A stretch of DNA of 64,000 nucleotides from Eudorina sp. 2006-703-Eu-15. Its lineage: Eukaryota > Chlorophyta > Chlorophyceae > Chlamydomonadales > Volvocaceae. Both the position numbers and the translations under genes were made by a program. The notes below the pieces were generated by a model. That model saw only the letters and a program-made list of their open reading frames with translations. It did no database searches and had not been told where the DNA came from. The stretch is from assembly GCA_003117195.1 (NCBI GenBank), contig BDSI01000119.1, forward strand, positions 1 to 64,000, read 5' to 3'. Positions 37,284 to 49,300 of the stretch are shown piece by piece; within the stretch, counting starts at the first letter, position 1, and each line of letters opens with the position of its first letter.

Positions 37284-38196
37284 TCACCGGTCGTCCGGCC
37301 CCCGCACGTCCGGCCCAATGACCCCCCGCAGCTCCAGCTCCTGCCGCAGCTTGGTCATGAACTCCCGGATGCGGGCCGCGTTCGCCCCCAGGTCGCCCTT
37401 CCCCAGGCGGCTGCGGCTCCGGACGTCCACACGCAGTACCGCCGTCCCCGCCGCCGCCCCCGCCCCCGGCCCCGCCCCCGCCGCCTCCTTGCCCGCCGTG
37501 GGGCGGATCCTAACGATGACGTCATCCTTGAACTTCATCACACGGGTGGTCGCCACCGCCTCCACCAACATGGGGCCCAACGGGTCGGAGGCTGGACCCG
37601 CGGCGGCGCCGGCGGCGCCGCCGGGGCCGACGACCTTTTCGATGTGCCAGCGCGGCATGGCGCGCGCCACCGTGGTGACGGCGTCGAGCACGGCCTTGGC
37701 CTGGGCGGTGGCGGGGGAGGTGACAGAGGTGTCACCGGGGGAGGGCTGCGCGACGGGTGCGGGGATGAGCAGGGGCTGCAGGAAGGGGTAGGCGGTCCGG
37801 ATCTTGGGCTTCCAGGACTCGGGGAGGGGCGCGTCGCGGGCCACGATGTAGGGCGGTGGGTCGTCGAGGTCTGCGGGCGGGGGGGAGGACGGAGCGGGTC
37901 GGGGCGGCGGGCGGGCAAAGCGGGGGAGGCCGCGACCATGCAGGCGCTGAGGCCGGGACGAGGAGGCCGGGACGAGGAGGAAAGGGGGCAGGGACGGTCC
38001 GACCCTCTCTTGACGGCAGCGCGGAGCGTCATCCCGCGCTGTGAGTGGATGGCTGCGGCTGGTCCCCCTTGTAACATTGCTCGGAAGGTACGACTCGCCC
38101 CCCTGGCTGACAGTTGAGGATGCAAGGTCACCAGGATGACATACCAGTTGAGACGTCGTTGAGGACCGGGGCCCGCGCAGCTTGTCCTAGGCACAT
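37284..38196 (-). CDS. DUF1499 family protein
   Basis: Member of the DUF1499 family, of unknown biochemical function, found in bacteria and in plastids of algae. Two exons, 38145-38196 and 37284-37870, join in phase 1 (donor GTATGT, acceptor CGCAG) to give 212 aa beginning MCLGQAARAPVLNDVSTD. Family hallmarks are near the C-terminus: MKFKDDVIVRIRP, then VRSRSRLGKGDLGANAARIR, matching the family pattern F-DDV ... RSxSRxGxxDxGxNxxRI. An Ala/Gly-rich insert separates the two. The N-terminus is short and could be a minimal transit peptide. An alternative upstream reading starting at 38083 looks transit-peptide-like but has no good donor in the needed phase. Confidence 0.82.
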
Positions 38197-38840
38197 TTTC
38201 CACGAGCGTGGCAATAAAAACTGGAACGCTCCTACAGCAGTGATCGCTATCACAAGTCCCGTTCTCATGCGACGCATTAGAAGATCTCTCTCCGCGTTAA
38301 TGGTTACAGTGGCTCTGTGTCGGGACGAGTGTCAACGGTTGCAAGGTTGTCGTCGTTGCATTACCGGCGAGTTGACAGTAAATTAATCGCCCAATGTAAA
38401 GAAATTGATCAATCGTCAGTGGTGAGTAATATGTGGTGAGTTCTTTTCGTCGTTCCCTTACGTCTACCTGCTGCCGTACAAACGAGCCTTCGCTTCTCCT
38501 AGCTGTATCAACTGTAACAGCAAGGTTTGAAGAGATAATCTTGACCAATCAATGACAACCGTGGAAATCAAACAAACAGTCCTTAGGCAGCCTTGAGCCT
38601 TCACGAACACTTGCGCGTGACAAAGTTTATTGTGCTATTGTAAATACAAATGAAACATAACTGGTTCAAGCTTACAGTTACGAATGACATAAACGATTGA
38701 AGTTTTGTGCCCGGCGACGGAAGTCTAAGAGGAAATGTTAGGGTCAGGTGATGAAACCAAGGGCTCGGGTCACTATGGTGCCATCATCACACCAAGGTAT
38801 GCCATTTTATTTTTAAGCAGATGCCCAAACCTGCAACCGG
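38197..38840. promoter_or_regulatory. Divergent promoter region, DUF1499 and CFAP57 genes
   Basis: About 640 bp of lower GC content between two divergent start codons. Nothing else recognised. A short upstream ATG (38751) could join the CFAP57 frame only through a 24-nt intron, which is too short. Confidence 0.5.
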
Positions 38841-41800
38841 ATGGTTTGTAACCCCGCTGCATCTCGTCCCAGCTTTGCGTTTGGCCTGGACCCGGTCTGC
38901 AAGAACTGCCTATGGCACATCGAAGGCGACCGGATGATGTGGTCGGTCGGCTCCCAGATGGCGCTGTACAACACCCAGTCGCATGAGGTGGGCGCGGGCG
39001 TCATGCGACCAATGCTGGGTCACCGGATGGGGTCTGCGGCTAGCATCCCACTGCACAGCATTTCGCATATCTCACCCGAATGTTTCTAACAGTTACGACC
39101 CGCTCCGTCCCGCCTGGATTCCCCGCCGATCTCCTCCATCACTGCCGCTTGGCCTCCTTCGGGCGCTGCCTGCCCGCCTGCCTGCCTGTCTGCCTGCCTG
39201 CCCCCTCAATCCTTCGCCCCCGCCGGGACGGGGTCCCTCTTCCCCTCTGCTGACGTGGCCCTGCTGACGTGACTCTCCTGTGGAGACCTTGGTTGCCACG
39301 TCAGCGCAACGTCGAACCCCTTGTTGGCCGTTCAGCAATTCGAAGTTCCCCTGGGCCCCAGCAGCCCCGCTGTTGAGGTCCCCGTCTCAACAGGGAGAGG
39401 CGCCCGACGGCCCTTCTCCCACACGGGAGGGAGGGGAAGGGAACGGGGCGGGGAGGGGGCAGCAGCCCTGGGGTGGGGTGGGACGGAGCGGGGTCACAGC
39501 CGCACCGTCGTGGCGACAGGCGACACGGGTCGTCCTCGACACGGCTGCCCGGTGGCCAAGGAGCGCAACAGCACCAGGAGCCGTAGCAGGAGCCGTAGCA
39601 GGAGCCGTAGCCGCAGCAGCAGTAGGAGCAGGAGCCCTAGCAGCAGCAGGAGCAGCAGCAGCAGCAGTAGCAGTAGCAGTAGCAGTAGCAGTAGCAGTAG
39701 CAGTAGCATAGCAGCAGCAGCAGCAGCGGCCGGAGAGGGGGCAGGTCGTGGGACACATGGCAGTGGGGCCCGGGTGGGCGCTGTGTGCAACGCCCCTCGC
39801 CGGCCTTCCAGTCGTCTCTTCGGCAGCAGCAGCAGCAGCGCGAGCCGGAGTCCGGGTATGCGGACGGCCACACAACACTAACCCCCCCCCCCACACACAC
39901 ATACACGTGCTCCTCGAGGACCTCATGATTCCGGAGCGGAGCGAAGCGGAGGGATGCCCGGGCCGGGGCCGCGATCGGACCGACGGGTAGCGGGGGCAGC
40001 CACCACGGGGAGAGGGAGGGGGAGGCCAGCCCTCCCTCGCTCGACCCGCCCACACCGCGCATCCGCCCGCCCCACCCACCCCAGTTGATCCTTCACCGGA
40101 CCTTTGCTCTGGCAGCAGCGCAGTATGTATGTCTACCAATTTCCTATACCCCGCCCACCCACCCGACCCACCCCACCCACTCCCTCCCCTCCCCCCTCCC
40201 CCCTTCTTTTTTCTCAATTTAATCCCCCCTCCCCCCCTCTCAGATGCGGTTCGTGCCCCTGGCGGACCGAGGCGCACGAGCGATGGTGCTGGCGGTGGCC
40301 TCCAACTACAAGTACTTTGCGGTGGCGGAGCGGCTGCCCATGGTGGAGCATGACCAGGTGAGGAAGGGACGGCATGTACGGCTGTACGGCGCAGTACGGG
40401 CGGTACGGCAGTACGGCGGTACCGACTGTTGTGCGGGGGGACGTGTCACATGTGGGACTGACCTACGTCCAACGAGCTGAGAGAGGACGCGCGGAGGTTC
40501 GTTCCCGCTGTGAGAGATCCAGATCTGGATCCGATTTTGGGAAGATGTGGAGCCGTCATCTGGATCTGGGGATCCGGGCGGATGGAGCGAGGGGCGAGGG
40601 GCGGGCGGCCCTCTGCGCCCCTGCCCCTTTTCCCCCTCCCTCCGCCCATTGCCGGCTCCCATTGCCTCCCCCCCGACCCGCCCCCCCCCCGCCCCCGGCC
40701 CCAACACTTCCCCCTTTCCAGATCTCGGTATACGCCTTGGGTCAGGACAAGCGGGTCAAGTTGCTGCCCCACGACCCTGGGCTCACGAAGGCGGAGTCGG
40801 GGCGGGTGGAGGCGCTGCACTTCAGGTGGGGTGGGCAGGTGGTGGGGGTGGGGGTGTTTGGGGGTCAGGTGGGGCAGGCGGTGGTGGGGGTGGTGGGGTT
40901 CGGGGGGCAGGTGGTGGGGGTGGTGGGGCAGGAGTATGTGCTACGGTTTGCGGTGGTCGTGGCCGGGGCCAACGGTTGCCGTTATGGCGGGCGGTTGGTC
41001 GTTTTCGTTCCGTTGCTTGCGGTTCCCGGTCATGAATGGTCATAGGGTTTAGGGGGTTTTAAGAGGTCAACAACGTGGACGTCGTGGACAACAACGTCGC
41101 AGGCAGAGCCCGTTCGGCGCCGAACCCTTGCTCCGTGTGGCAGCCAGCGCGGTTTGGGTGTTTGCGGCTCATTCCCAGTATCCACCCACCCCCCGGCCCG
41201 TCGTCCCCCGCCTTCTCGCCCCTCCCTGCAGCGAGAACAGCAAGTACCTCTTGGCGCAGTACGGCACGCCCGACTGGACGTTGGTGATCTGGCGCTGGTA
41301 CAACGGCAAGGTACGGCAGGGGGTGGTCCAGGGGGGGGAGGCCTCTATGTGTACGGGGTGCAAAGGCCGCGCTCTCGCCACACGCCCCCCATCGTCCGTC
41401 CGACCCCATCGCCCCCAACACACCGGGAGGGAAGGTGGACACTCCTCCTGTACTTGAGTGCAGCACACGTTCTAACGAGTAGTGCCACACGCGCAGCTGT
41501 CCCCCCCCAGGGTCATGATCATGTATTGACCGGGTCGCAGCCGTCCCCACCGCCCTCCACCCTCCCTTCCTAGAGCAGCATCGCAGTTTGAACTCAGCAA
41601 TGTCCCTTACCGACTCCCCCCGCCTCCTCCCCGCCTCCTCCCCTCCGCCTTTCCCCGCCTCCGCCCCCTTCCCCCCATGCCTCCCCCTTCCCGTCCCCCC
41701 TCCCGCCTCCCCCAGGTCCTCGCCTCCCACCGCACCGAGTACCGCCCCGTGCTCAGCGCCCGCTTCAGCCCCGTGGATGACCTGCTGGTGGCGGCGATGA

Positions 41801-43346
41801 CCCCCACCTGCCTGCTGCAGTTCAGGTTGGACCTGGACAGGGAGACGCTGGACCTGATGACGGCGCCGCAGGTGGGAGCTGCAGCGAGGGGGAGCGAGGG
41901 GGAGGGGGGAGGGGGGGGAGGGGGGAGGGGGGGGGAGGGGGGAGGGGGAGAGGGGCGGGGGAGGGGGAGAGCGGAAGGAAGGGGGGAGAGGAAGGAGGGC
42001 TAAGGAGGGGAGGCCGGGGGGAGGGCGCGGAAGGGGGGAGGGAAGGTGCTCTTTCTTAGGTTTTGCTGTCTTTGTTGAAGACAGAGGGGGGGCGGGCACT
42101 GGGGATCTGAAGGGCAATCTGAGCTGTGAAGTGCGGGTCGGTGCGGGTCGGTGCGGGTCGCGGCGCTGCCCTACCCCTGCCCCTAGCCCTGCCCCTACCG
42201 GGCAAGTTAGATACGATGAACAAGACAAGAGCTCTACTGAGCAACGAAGAAGCAGAAGGACCGTCACTTTGTTGCCAGAAACCCTTAGAGAGCACCTTGG
42301 CCCTTTTCCCCCCCTTGATCCCCCTCCCCCATTCGCTCCTCCCCCTCCCTCCCGGGGCTGCTTCCGCTTAACTCCCCCCTCTGCCTCCTCCCTGCAGTAT
42401 GTCTGCCGAGGCCTCCTACGGCATCCCCCGTAAGCCCCCTGCGGCCCCTCAACCACTCGCCCCTCCCCTCCCCCCCTTTCGCCCCTCCCCCTTCACCCCT
42501 CCCCCCTTCGCCCTCCCTCCCTCCCCCCCCTTCGCCCTCCCTCCCTCTCACTCGCCCCTCCCTCCCCTCCCGCCCGCCCGGCAGACCTGGGAGCCCTTCC
42601 GCTTCACGTCCTTCAGCTGGATTGCGGGGAACATGCTGGCGGTGGCGGGGGCGGCGGGGGAGGTCCACGTCATACAGGAGGGTACGACACGCATGACCAC
42701 GCGCGTGGAGCCGCTGCCGCGCCCGGGGGACGGGGCAGACGCGGCTGTGGCGGCGGTGGCGGCGGGCCGTAGCGGCGGCGGCGACGCCGCGGCGGCGGCG
42801 GCCGCCCTGGAGCACTTGACGGCGGTGGCGGCCCGGGGGCGGGGCTTCATCGCCGCGGGGATCTCCGGCACGGTGTACTTCTTCGAACCCCCCTCCGTGG
42901 AGCAAAAGCGCGCCGGCACGCGCGATCTGTACGTCCTTGTACGGCGCCTCCCGCTCAACCTGCCGCCGCCGCCGTACCTCGAAGCCGCGGGGCCCGGCCG
43001 GCATTTCTTCCACCGCGGCCCGAGGGCGGGCGGCGGCGGCGGCGGCGGCGGCGGCGGGCTGGCGGCGGCGCTGCCGCCGCTGCCGCCCAGCCTGGATCCC
43101 GTACATCTGACGTGTCGTCCCGTGATCCGACTCAGCGTGTCGGGGGCGGATGACGAGGTGGCGGCGGTTACGGCGTACGGCGACGTGGCGGTTGCCAGCA
43201 TGCAAGTGGTTCTGGAGCGCGAGGAGAAACCCATCGCGGATATGGTGGGGCCGGAGCTGCTGGTAAGACGGGGGTGTCGGGGGGTGGGTTGCGGGCGTGC
43301 CGTACAGGGGCCGGTACTGTACGGAACACGGTACCTGTACCCGCGG

Positions 43347-43392
<46 letters not shown>

Positions 43393-46300
43393 ACACCATG
43401 CTGTATTGAGTTTTTTGTTGTGGATTACGCGCGACAGTGTACGACAGTGTACGACAGGGCACCTCACGTCGCAACCCAACCCCGCCGCGACACACACAGA
43501 CACACACACCCTCCGCCAAAAAAACCCAAACACACCCACCCTCACCTGCACTGACCGCGGTCGCCGTACCGTACGACAGGAGGACGAGCCGTTCACCCGC
43601 CTCCTCGGCGGCTTCATGACGGGCCGGGTGGTGGGCCTGTCGGCCGCCGCCGCGCAGCCGCTGATCGCCGCCGTGTCGGGGGACGACCGGCAGCTGCGCG
43701 TGTGGCACTACGAGGCGCGTCGGTGCGTGGCGGCACTAACCCTGGAGGACGAGCCGCTGGGGCTGGACATGCACCCCGGGGGGCAGCTGGTGCTGTTGGC
43801 GCTGCCGGACAGGATCAAGCTGTACGGCGTCGTACTGGTGGGCTGGGGGGGTTGGGGTTGGGGGGTGGGGAGGGTGAGGGGGTGTGGGGGGAGGGCGTGT
43901 GTGGGGTGTGTGGGCTGGGGACGGGGACTGGGAGGTTTGGGGTGTGTGGTGTGGGCTGTTAGGAAGGTGTGGGGGTTTGAACGTCGAAGGTTGAGCGTCG
44001 GGGACCCGTCCCCACGCTATCCCCCGCAATCGTTGCCTCGTTGTCTTTTCTTCGCAGTGTACGGCACCGGGAGGGTTTCCCAGCCCCATCCCCCCAGGGC
44101 CTTGCATCCTACCTGCCCCCACGCGCATATGGCCACCCGCAACCCGAACTCACATTTCCATCCCCCATCCCCCAATACCCCCCAAGTCAAACCTCTGCCC
44201 TCTGCCCTCTGCCCCCCTTTCACCTCCGTCGCTCAGGACGCCTTAGAGTTGCAGTTTGAGGTGGCGATGAAGCGCCCCACCGCCGTACGCTTCTCCACCG
44301 GCGGCGCGCTCTTCGCCTACGTGGGCCGTACGAATGCCGTACACCTTCACTCGACGTACCACGGCCAGCCGCAGCTGGCGGCTCTAAAGGCCCATGCCTC
44401 CGCCGTCTTCGACCTTCGATTCACGGCGGACGATCGGATGCTGATTTCGGTGGGCGCGGCGGGCGCAGTGTGAGTACGACATGTACGGCAAATATGTACG
44501 GTGCATGCATGCAGTGACGTGAGCACACAGGTGGTGGTGGTCGCCTTCTTAGGAGGGGGAGGCGGTCGGAGGGTGTGTACGGATCTGCTTGGTCTGGTTA
44601 GATGGGCCTCCCATTCTTGCGGTGTGTGTTTGCGTTTGTGTCTCTGACCCTGTGCCGTACCGCCTTGCTTCCCCTTGTTCGCATTCCCCACGCCCCCACG
44701 TCGTGCTGTCCTCTCCTCCCGTCGACCTCCGACGCTGTCCGCGCCCCCTCGACCTCCCCCAACCCCCCCCCCCCCACACACACACACACACACTGCTACA
44801 GCTACTTTTGGGACCTGTCCAGCTACAGCCGCGTAATGGATCTGGAGCTGGTGGACAAGCAGGCGGTGTACTGCAGCGTGGCCGTGTATACGGCAGAGCC
44901 GGGTGGGAGCGAGAAGGGGGGCCCTGCGGGCGGGGGGCAGGGGGGCGTCATACGGGACGCTGTGGGTGGGAGGGGATTGTCGTACCAAACACGGATTGAG
45001 GCGGTGCGGATTGAGGCGGTGCGTGTGTTTCGAAATGCAACCCGCCCGCGGCGCGCGTGTGTGTGTGTGTGTGTGTGAGGGGGGGGGGGAGCAGCGATGC
45101 GGTGCGAAGCGGTCTAGGGTTTGAGGGCGTGTGCTGGTGCCGCTCGCTCGCCGCATAACCGATCGTGTTGTCCTCTGCTGCCTGCTTGCCGTGTATGTGC
45201 GCGTGTGTGTGTACGGAAACACACACACACACACACACACACACGTCCCGTCAGGTGCGGCGGTGGTTCGAGCCTCGGATGGTCGCATGCAGCAGGTAGG
45301 GGGAGGGTGGAGGGTGGAGGGTGGAGGGTGGAGGGTGGAGGGTGGAGGGTGGAGGGTGGAGGGTGGAGGGTGGAGGGTGGAGGGTGGAGGGTGGAGGGTG
45401 GAGGGTGGAGGGTGGAGGGTGGAGGGTGGAGGGTGGAGGGTGGAGGGTGGAGGGTGGAGGGTGGAGGGTGGAGGGTGGAGGGTGGAGGGTGGAGGGTGGA
45501 GGGTGGAGGGTGGAGGGTGGAGGGTGGAGGGTGGAGGGTGGAGGGTGGAGGGTGGAGGGTGGAGGGTGGAGGGTGGAGGGTGGAGGGTGGAGGGTGGAGG
45601 GTGGAGGGTGGAGGGTGGAGGGTGGAGGGTGGAGGGTGGAGGGTGGAGGGTGGAGGGTGGAGGGTGGAGGGTGGAGGGTGGAGGGTGGAGGGTGGAGGGT
45701 GGAGGGTGGAGGGTGGAGGGTGGAGGGTGGAGGGTGGAGGGTGGAGGGTGGAGGGTGGAGGGTGGAGGGTGGAGGGTGGAGGGTGGAGGGTGGAGGGTGG
45801 AGGGTGGAGGGTGGAGGGTGGAGGGTGGAGGGTGGAGGGTGGGGGGTGGGGGGTGGGGGGAGGGGGGTGGGGAAGCCGTTAATAAGAGGAGGAGGAGGAG
45901 GAGGACGAGGGGTGGGGGCTGCGGCTGGGTCAGTTTCGCATGGCTGCCTGAGCCCATCCGGCCAGCCGTACATTCACATTGTACGGCGCTCCCTCGTCCT
46001 TCAGTAATTCCCCCGCCCCCTCCCTCCCCCGCCCCGCCCCGCATCGCTGTTTGGTCCCGCGGCTTGAACCCCTCCCCGGCCCCCTCCCTCCCTCCCCCTC
46101 CCCCGGACCCGCCCAGATCTACAACGGCAAGGTGCACTACGAGGTCAACTGCAGGGGGGGCCAGAATGCGCCGACGTGCCTGCTGGGTGCGGACAAGGTG
46201 CGGACGAGGGGGGGTGGGCGGACACGATGGGGCGGAAAGGGGGGGGAGATGGGGGAAGAGGGGTGGGGCCGAGGGTTGTGGGGGAAGCTAGGGCCGTGGG

Positions 46301-49300
46301 GCTTGGCTAGCCTTGTCTGTCTTGGGACACACACCCCTCACCCGCCTCCACAACCGTTTTCTTCACGAACTGGCTGACCGCCGGGCGGTGCCGCCACCGC
46401 ACCCCCCCTCCTCCCCAGGTGTTGCTGGCGGCGGACGAGTACGGCGCGGTGCTGTCGTACGCCTGGCCGTCGGAGGTACCTCCTCGGCCGGGCTTTGCGT
46501 CCCTGGCGCCGCCGCCGCACCCCTACCCCCTCCACTCCGCGGTGGGGGGCGGCGTCAGTAGGATGGTGCTGGTGCCCTCCCGGGGGCTGCTCTTCACCGC
46601 GGGGTGAGCGGGCGGGTGTGTGTGTATGTGTGGGTATGGGGAGTGGGGCGGGGGAGAGGCCTTGTGGGCGATCGATTAGGGGGAAGCACGCGGTTGTGTC
46701 GCCTAAACCCACCCACCCACCGCCCCCTCCCTCCCCACCTCCGCCCCCTGTCCCTGCCTCCGCAGCGCCGACGGCACCGTCCTGATGAGCAGCATCGCCC
46801 TGGTCCTTGACGGCGTCCTCCTGGAGGCCAGTCCCACGGGTCTCGGCATGAACCCACGGGTCTCCACCCGCCTCACCTCGGCCCCCTCCCGCCTCACCAT
46901 CGGGGGCGGAGCCCCCTCGCAGCGCAACCTCGCAGCCGTCGGCTCCGCCGCCGCCGCCTCCGGCGGCGGCGGCGGCGGCGGCTCCGCCGCCGCCGCCTCA
47001 CCGCCGTACTACATCACGATCCCGGAGGACCGTCTGTTGGCGTTACGTGAGAAGGCCATCGAGGTGGCGATGCTGGTGGGCAACGCCAAGAGCGACGCCG
47101 AGTACCAGGCCTTCCGCGCTGGGCAGGTGCTGCGGGAGACCATCTCGCGGTTGGAGGGCGAGCTGGAGGCGGCAAGGGCGGCGCTCAATGATCGCGAGAC
47201 GGCGGTGGAGCAGCTGCAGGAGACGGGGCGGCTGCAGGAGCGGCGAGTGGTCAAGGTGAGGGGGGAAGGGGGAAGGGCAGTGGGCGCGGGGAGGAGCGGT
47301 AGGGAGGGAGGGAGGGGGGAAAGGGTTTGGATGGGTGGTGTGTACGGAGAGAGGTGTGTGTACGGAAGCGGGTTTTGGGCGGGCGACGGCGCAAGTGCAC
47401 GGTGGCTGGTGACTACAGCCGGATGCCCCACGGACCTCCTTCCCCTCTGCGTCATGATGTACGACATCCTTGGGGTCTGGCAGCCGCGCCGACCCAATAT
47501 GTCTTCTGACTTCTTGTTACCTCACCTCTCTGTCCCTCGCCCCGCCTGCCGTACCCCCTCCTCTTCTCACACCCCCTCCCCTCCCCCTCAGGAGCTGGAA
47601 GGGGCGCACTTGAGTGCGGCGGAGGAGCTCGAGACGTTGTACGAGAAGCGCCTCCAGGTGGGGGTGGTGGGGCAGGGTAGGGGAGAGGGTGGGGGAGAGG
47701 GTGGGGGAGAGGGTGGGGGAGAGGGTGGGGGAGAGGGTGGGGGAGAGGGTGGGGGAGAGGGTGGGGGAGAGGGTGGGGGAGAGGGTGGGGGAGAGGGTGG
47801 GGGAGAGGGTGGGGGAGAGGGTGGGGGAGAGGGTGTTGAGAGTGCGCGAGTATTCAAGCAGGGGAAGCCGCCCGTGTGTTTTCTGGAGAACGAAGTCGCG
47901 GGAAGGGAGATGGGTTACTCGTATTGATCCGTGTGCCTGCCGCTGGCCAAGGGCTGTAAGCCCAGTTCTAACGGTGTGCCGACCCATGGGTCACACCCGT
48001 ACAACATGCGTACTACATCCGTACGTACAGGTGGAGATGGAACGCGTCAAGGTGATGGCGGCCGCCCGCGACGACATCCGCTACAAGGGCGAGGAGGAGC
48101 TGCGGCGGCTCAAGATGAATCACGAAAAGGAGATGCAGGTAGTACAGCAGTACGGCAGTGGTGGTGTACGACAGTGTGTATTTCCTCTGTCCCGCTCTGT
48201 GCCACCACCTCCGCAGGGGGCCGCCCGCCGCGCCAACCCCCGGCCCCCCCGGCCCCACCGCCATTCGGGTAAACTCACCACCGAGAGCAGGAGAGCTGCC
48301 TTCCTCCACCACAGCTCCGTTTGTGTCTATCTGTAAATCTGGGCCGCAATACACGCGGCCCAGAGGTACTAGATAGACACAAAGGTACTAGATAGACACA
48401 AAGGTACTAGATAGACACAAAGGTATTAGATAGACATAGAGGTACTACGAAAGTACTGCTTCTCCTCGTCCCTTGCCCGCCGCTCTCCACGCCGCCCCCC
48501 TGCTCTTAACGCCCCCGGTGTACGTTTAGAGAAGAGACCCGCGCAGGTGTGTGTGTGTGTAAGAAGAAACTGAATGTATGTGTGTGTGTGTGTGTGTGTG
48601 TGTTTTTGGGTACCAGGACCTGCGCGCCTCCTACGAGGCGCAGCTGGCGGCCATGGAGGCCCGACTGGCGGAGGCGGGGGAGGCCAGGGCGGAGCAGGAC
48701 CGCTTCTTCGGCGAGTATGTCAAACAGGTAATAGGGGGAGGAGGACGGGGGCCGGGGCGTGTGTGTGTGTAGGGGGTGGCCGGGGCGTGGGAGAGAGGCG
48801 AGGAGGGCCCGCGGGGCGGGGTGGGGGGTTGCGGGGACGGGGGCGGTTTCAGATGCCCCGGGTGAGGAGGGGCCAGCCGCCCCATATGGTTGCGTTCTGG
48901 TACCCCCTAGGGCTTAATCGTCTCCGCCCGCCCTGCCTGATCCTCCACCCACACACCCCACACACCCCCGCACCCCCACCCACACAACCCCCCAAGGCCG
49001 AGGATGACTACGAAGACCACAGCGAGCGCATCAACAAGAAGCTGCACAAGCTGACAGACGCCGCGGAGGTCCGGGAGCAGCGGCTCAAGGCGGACAACAA
49101 CATCCTCAAGCGGACCAATCTGAGGCTCAAGGGTAAGCGGAGGGGCGGGGGGCGGGGGGCCGGGGGGCCCGGGGTGGTGGTGGTTTTTGGGTGGGATGTG
49201 GGGCCGGGGATGAGGGCGGGGGGGCGGCGAGGTGGGGGAGTTAGGAGCGGGGACCTCATGGAGCAGCGCCTAACAGTCCATTGCTTTATCTTGGCCTGCC

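Noticed and set aside
38797..38820. Possible 24-nt intron joining an upstream ATG (38751) to the CFAP57 frame
   Set aside because: GT-AG and phase fit, but 24 nt is too short for spliceosomal removal.
41040..41065. Telomere-like GGGTTTAGGGGGTTTTAAG; similar TTTAGGG bits at 26255 and 23965
   Set aside because: Only one or two units each, not tandem arrays.
42396..42427. Possible 32-nt microexon in CFAP57 between CTGCAG and GTAAGC
   Set aside because: Its length would shift the frame, while direct joining of 41871 to 42585 keeps it.
45262..45280. GGTTCGAGCCTCGG resembling a tRNA T-arm
   Set aside because: It lies in CFAP57 exon 10 and no acceptor stem or D-arm surrounds it. No other tRNA candidate was found.
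45121..46291. Very long ORFs on both strands over the GGTGGAG array
   Set aside because: They arise because a 7-bp repeat without stops opens all frames. CFAP57 splice phases pass over this region as an intron.
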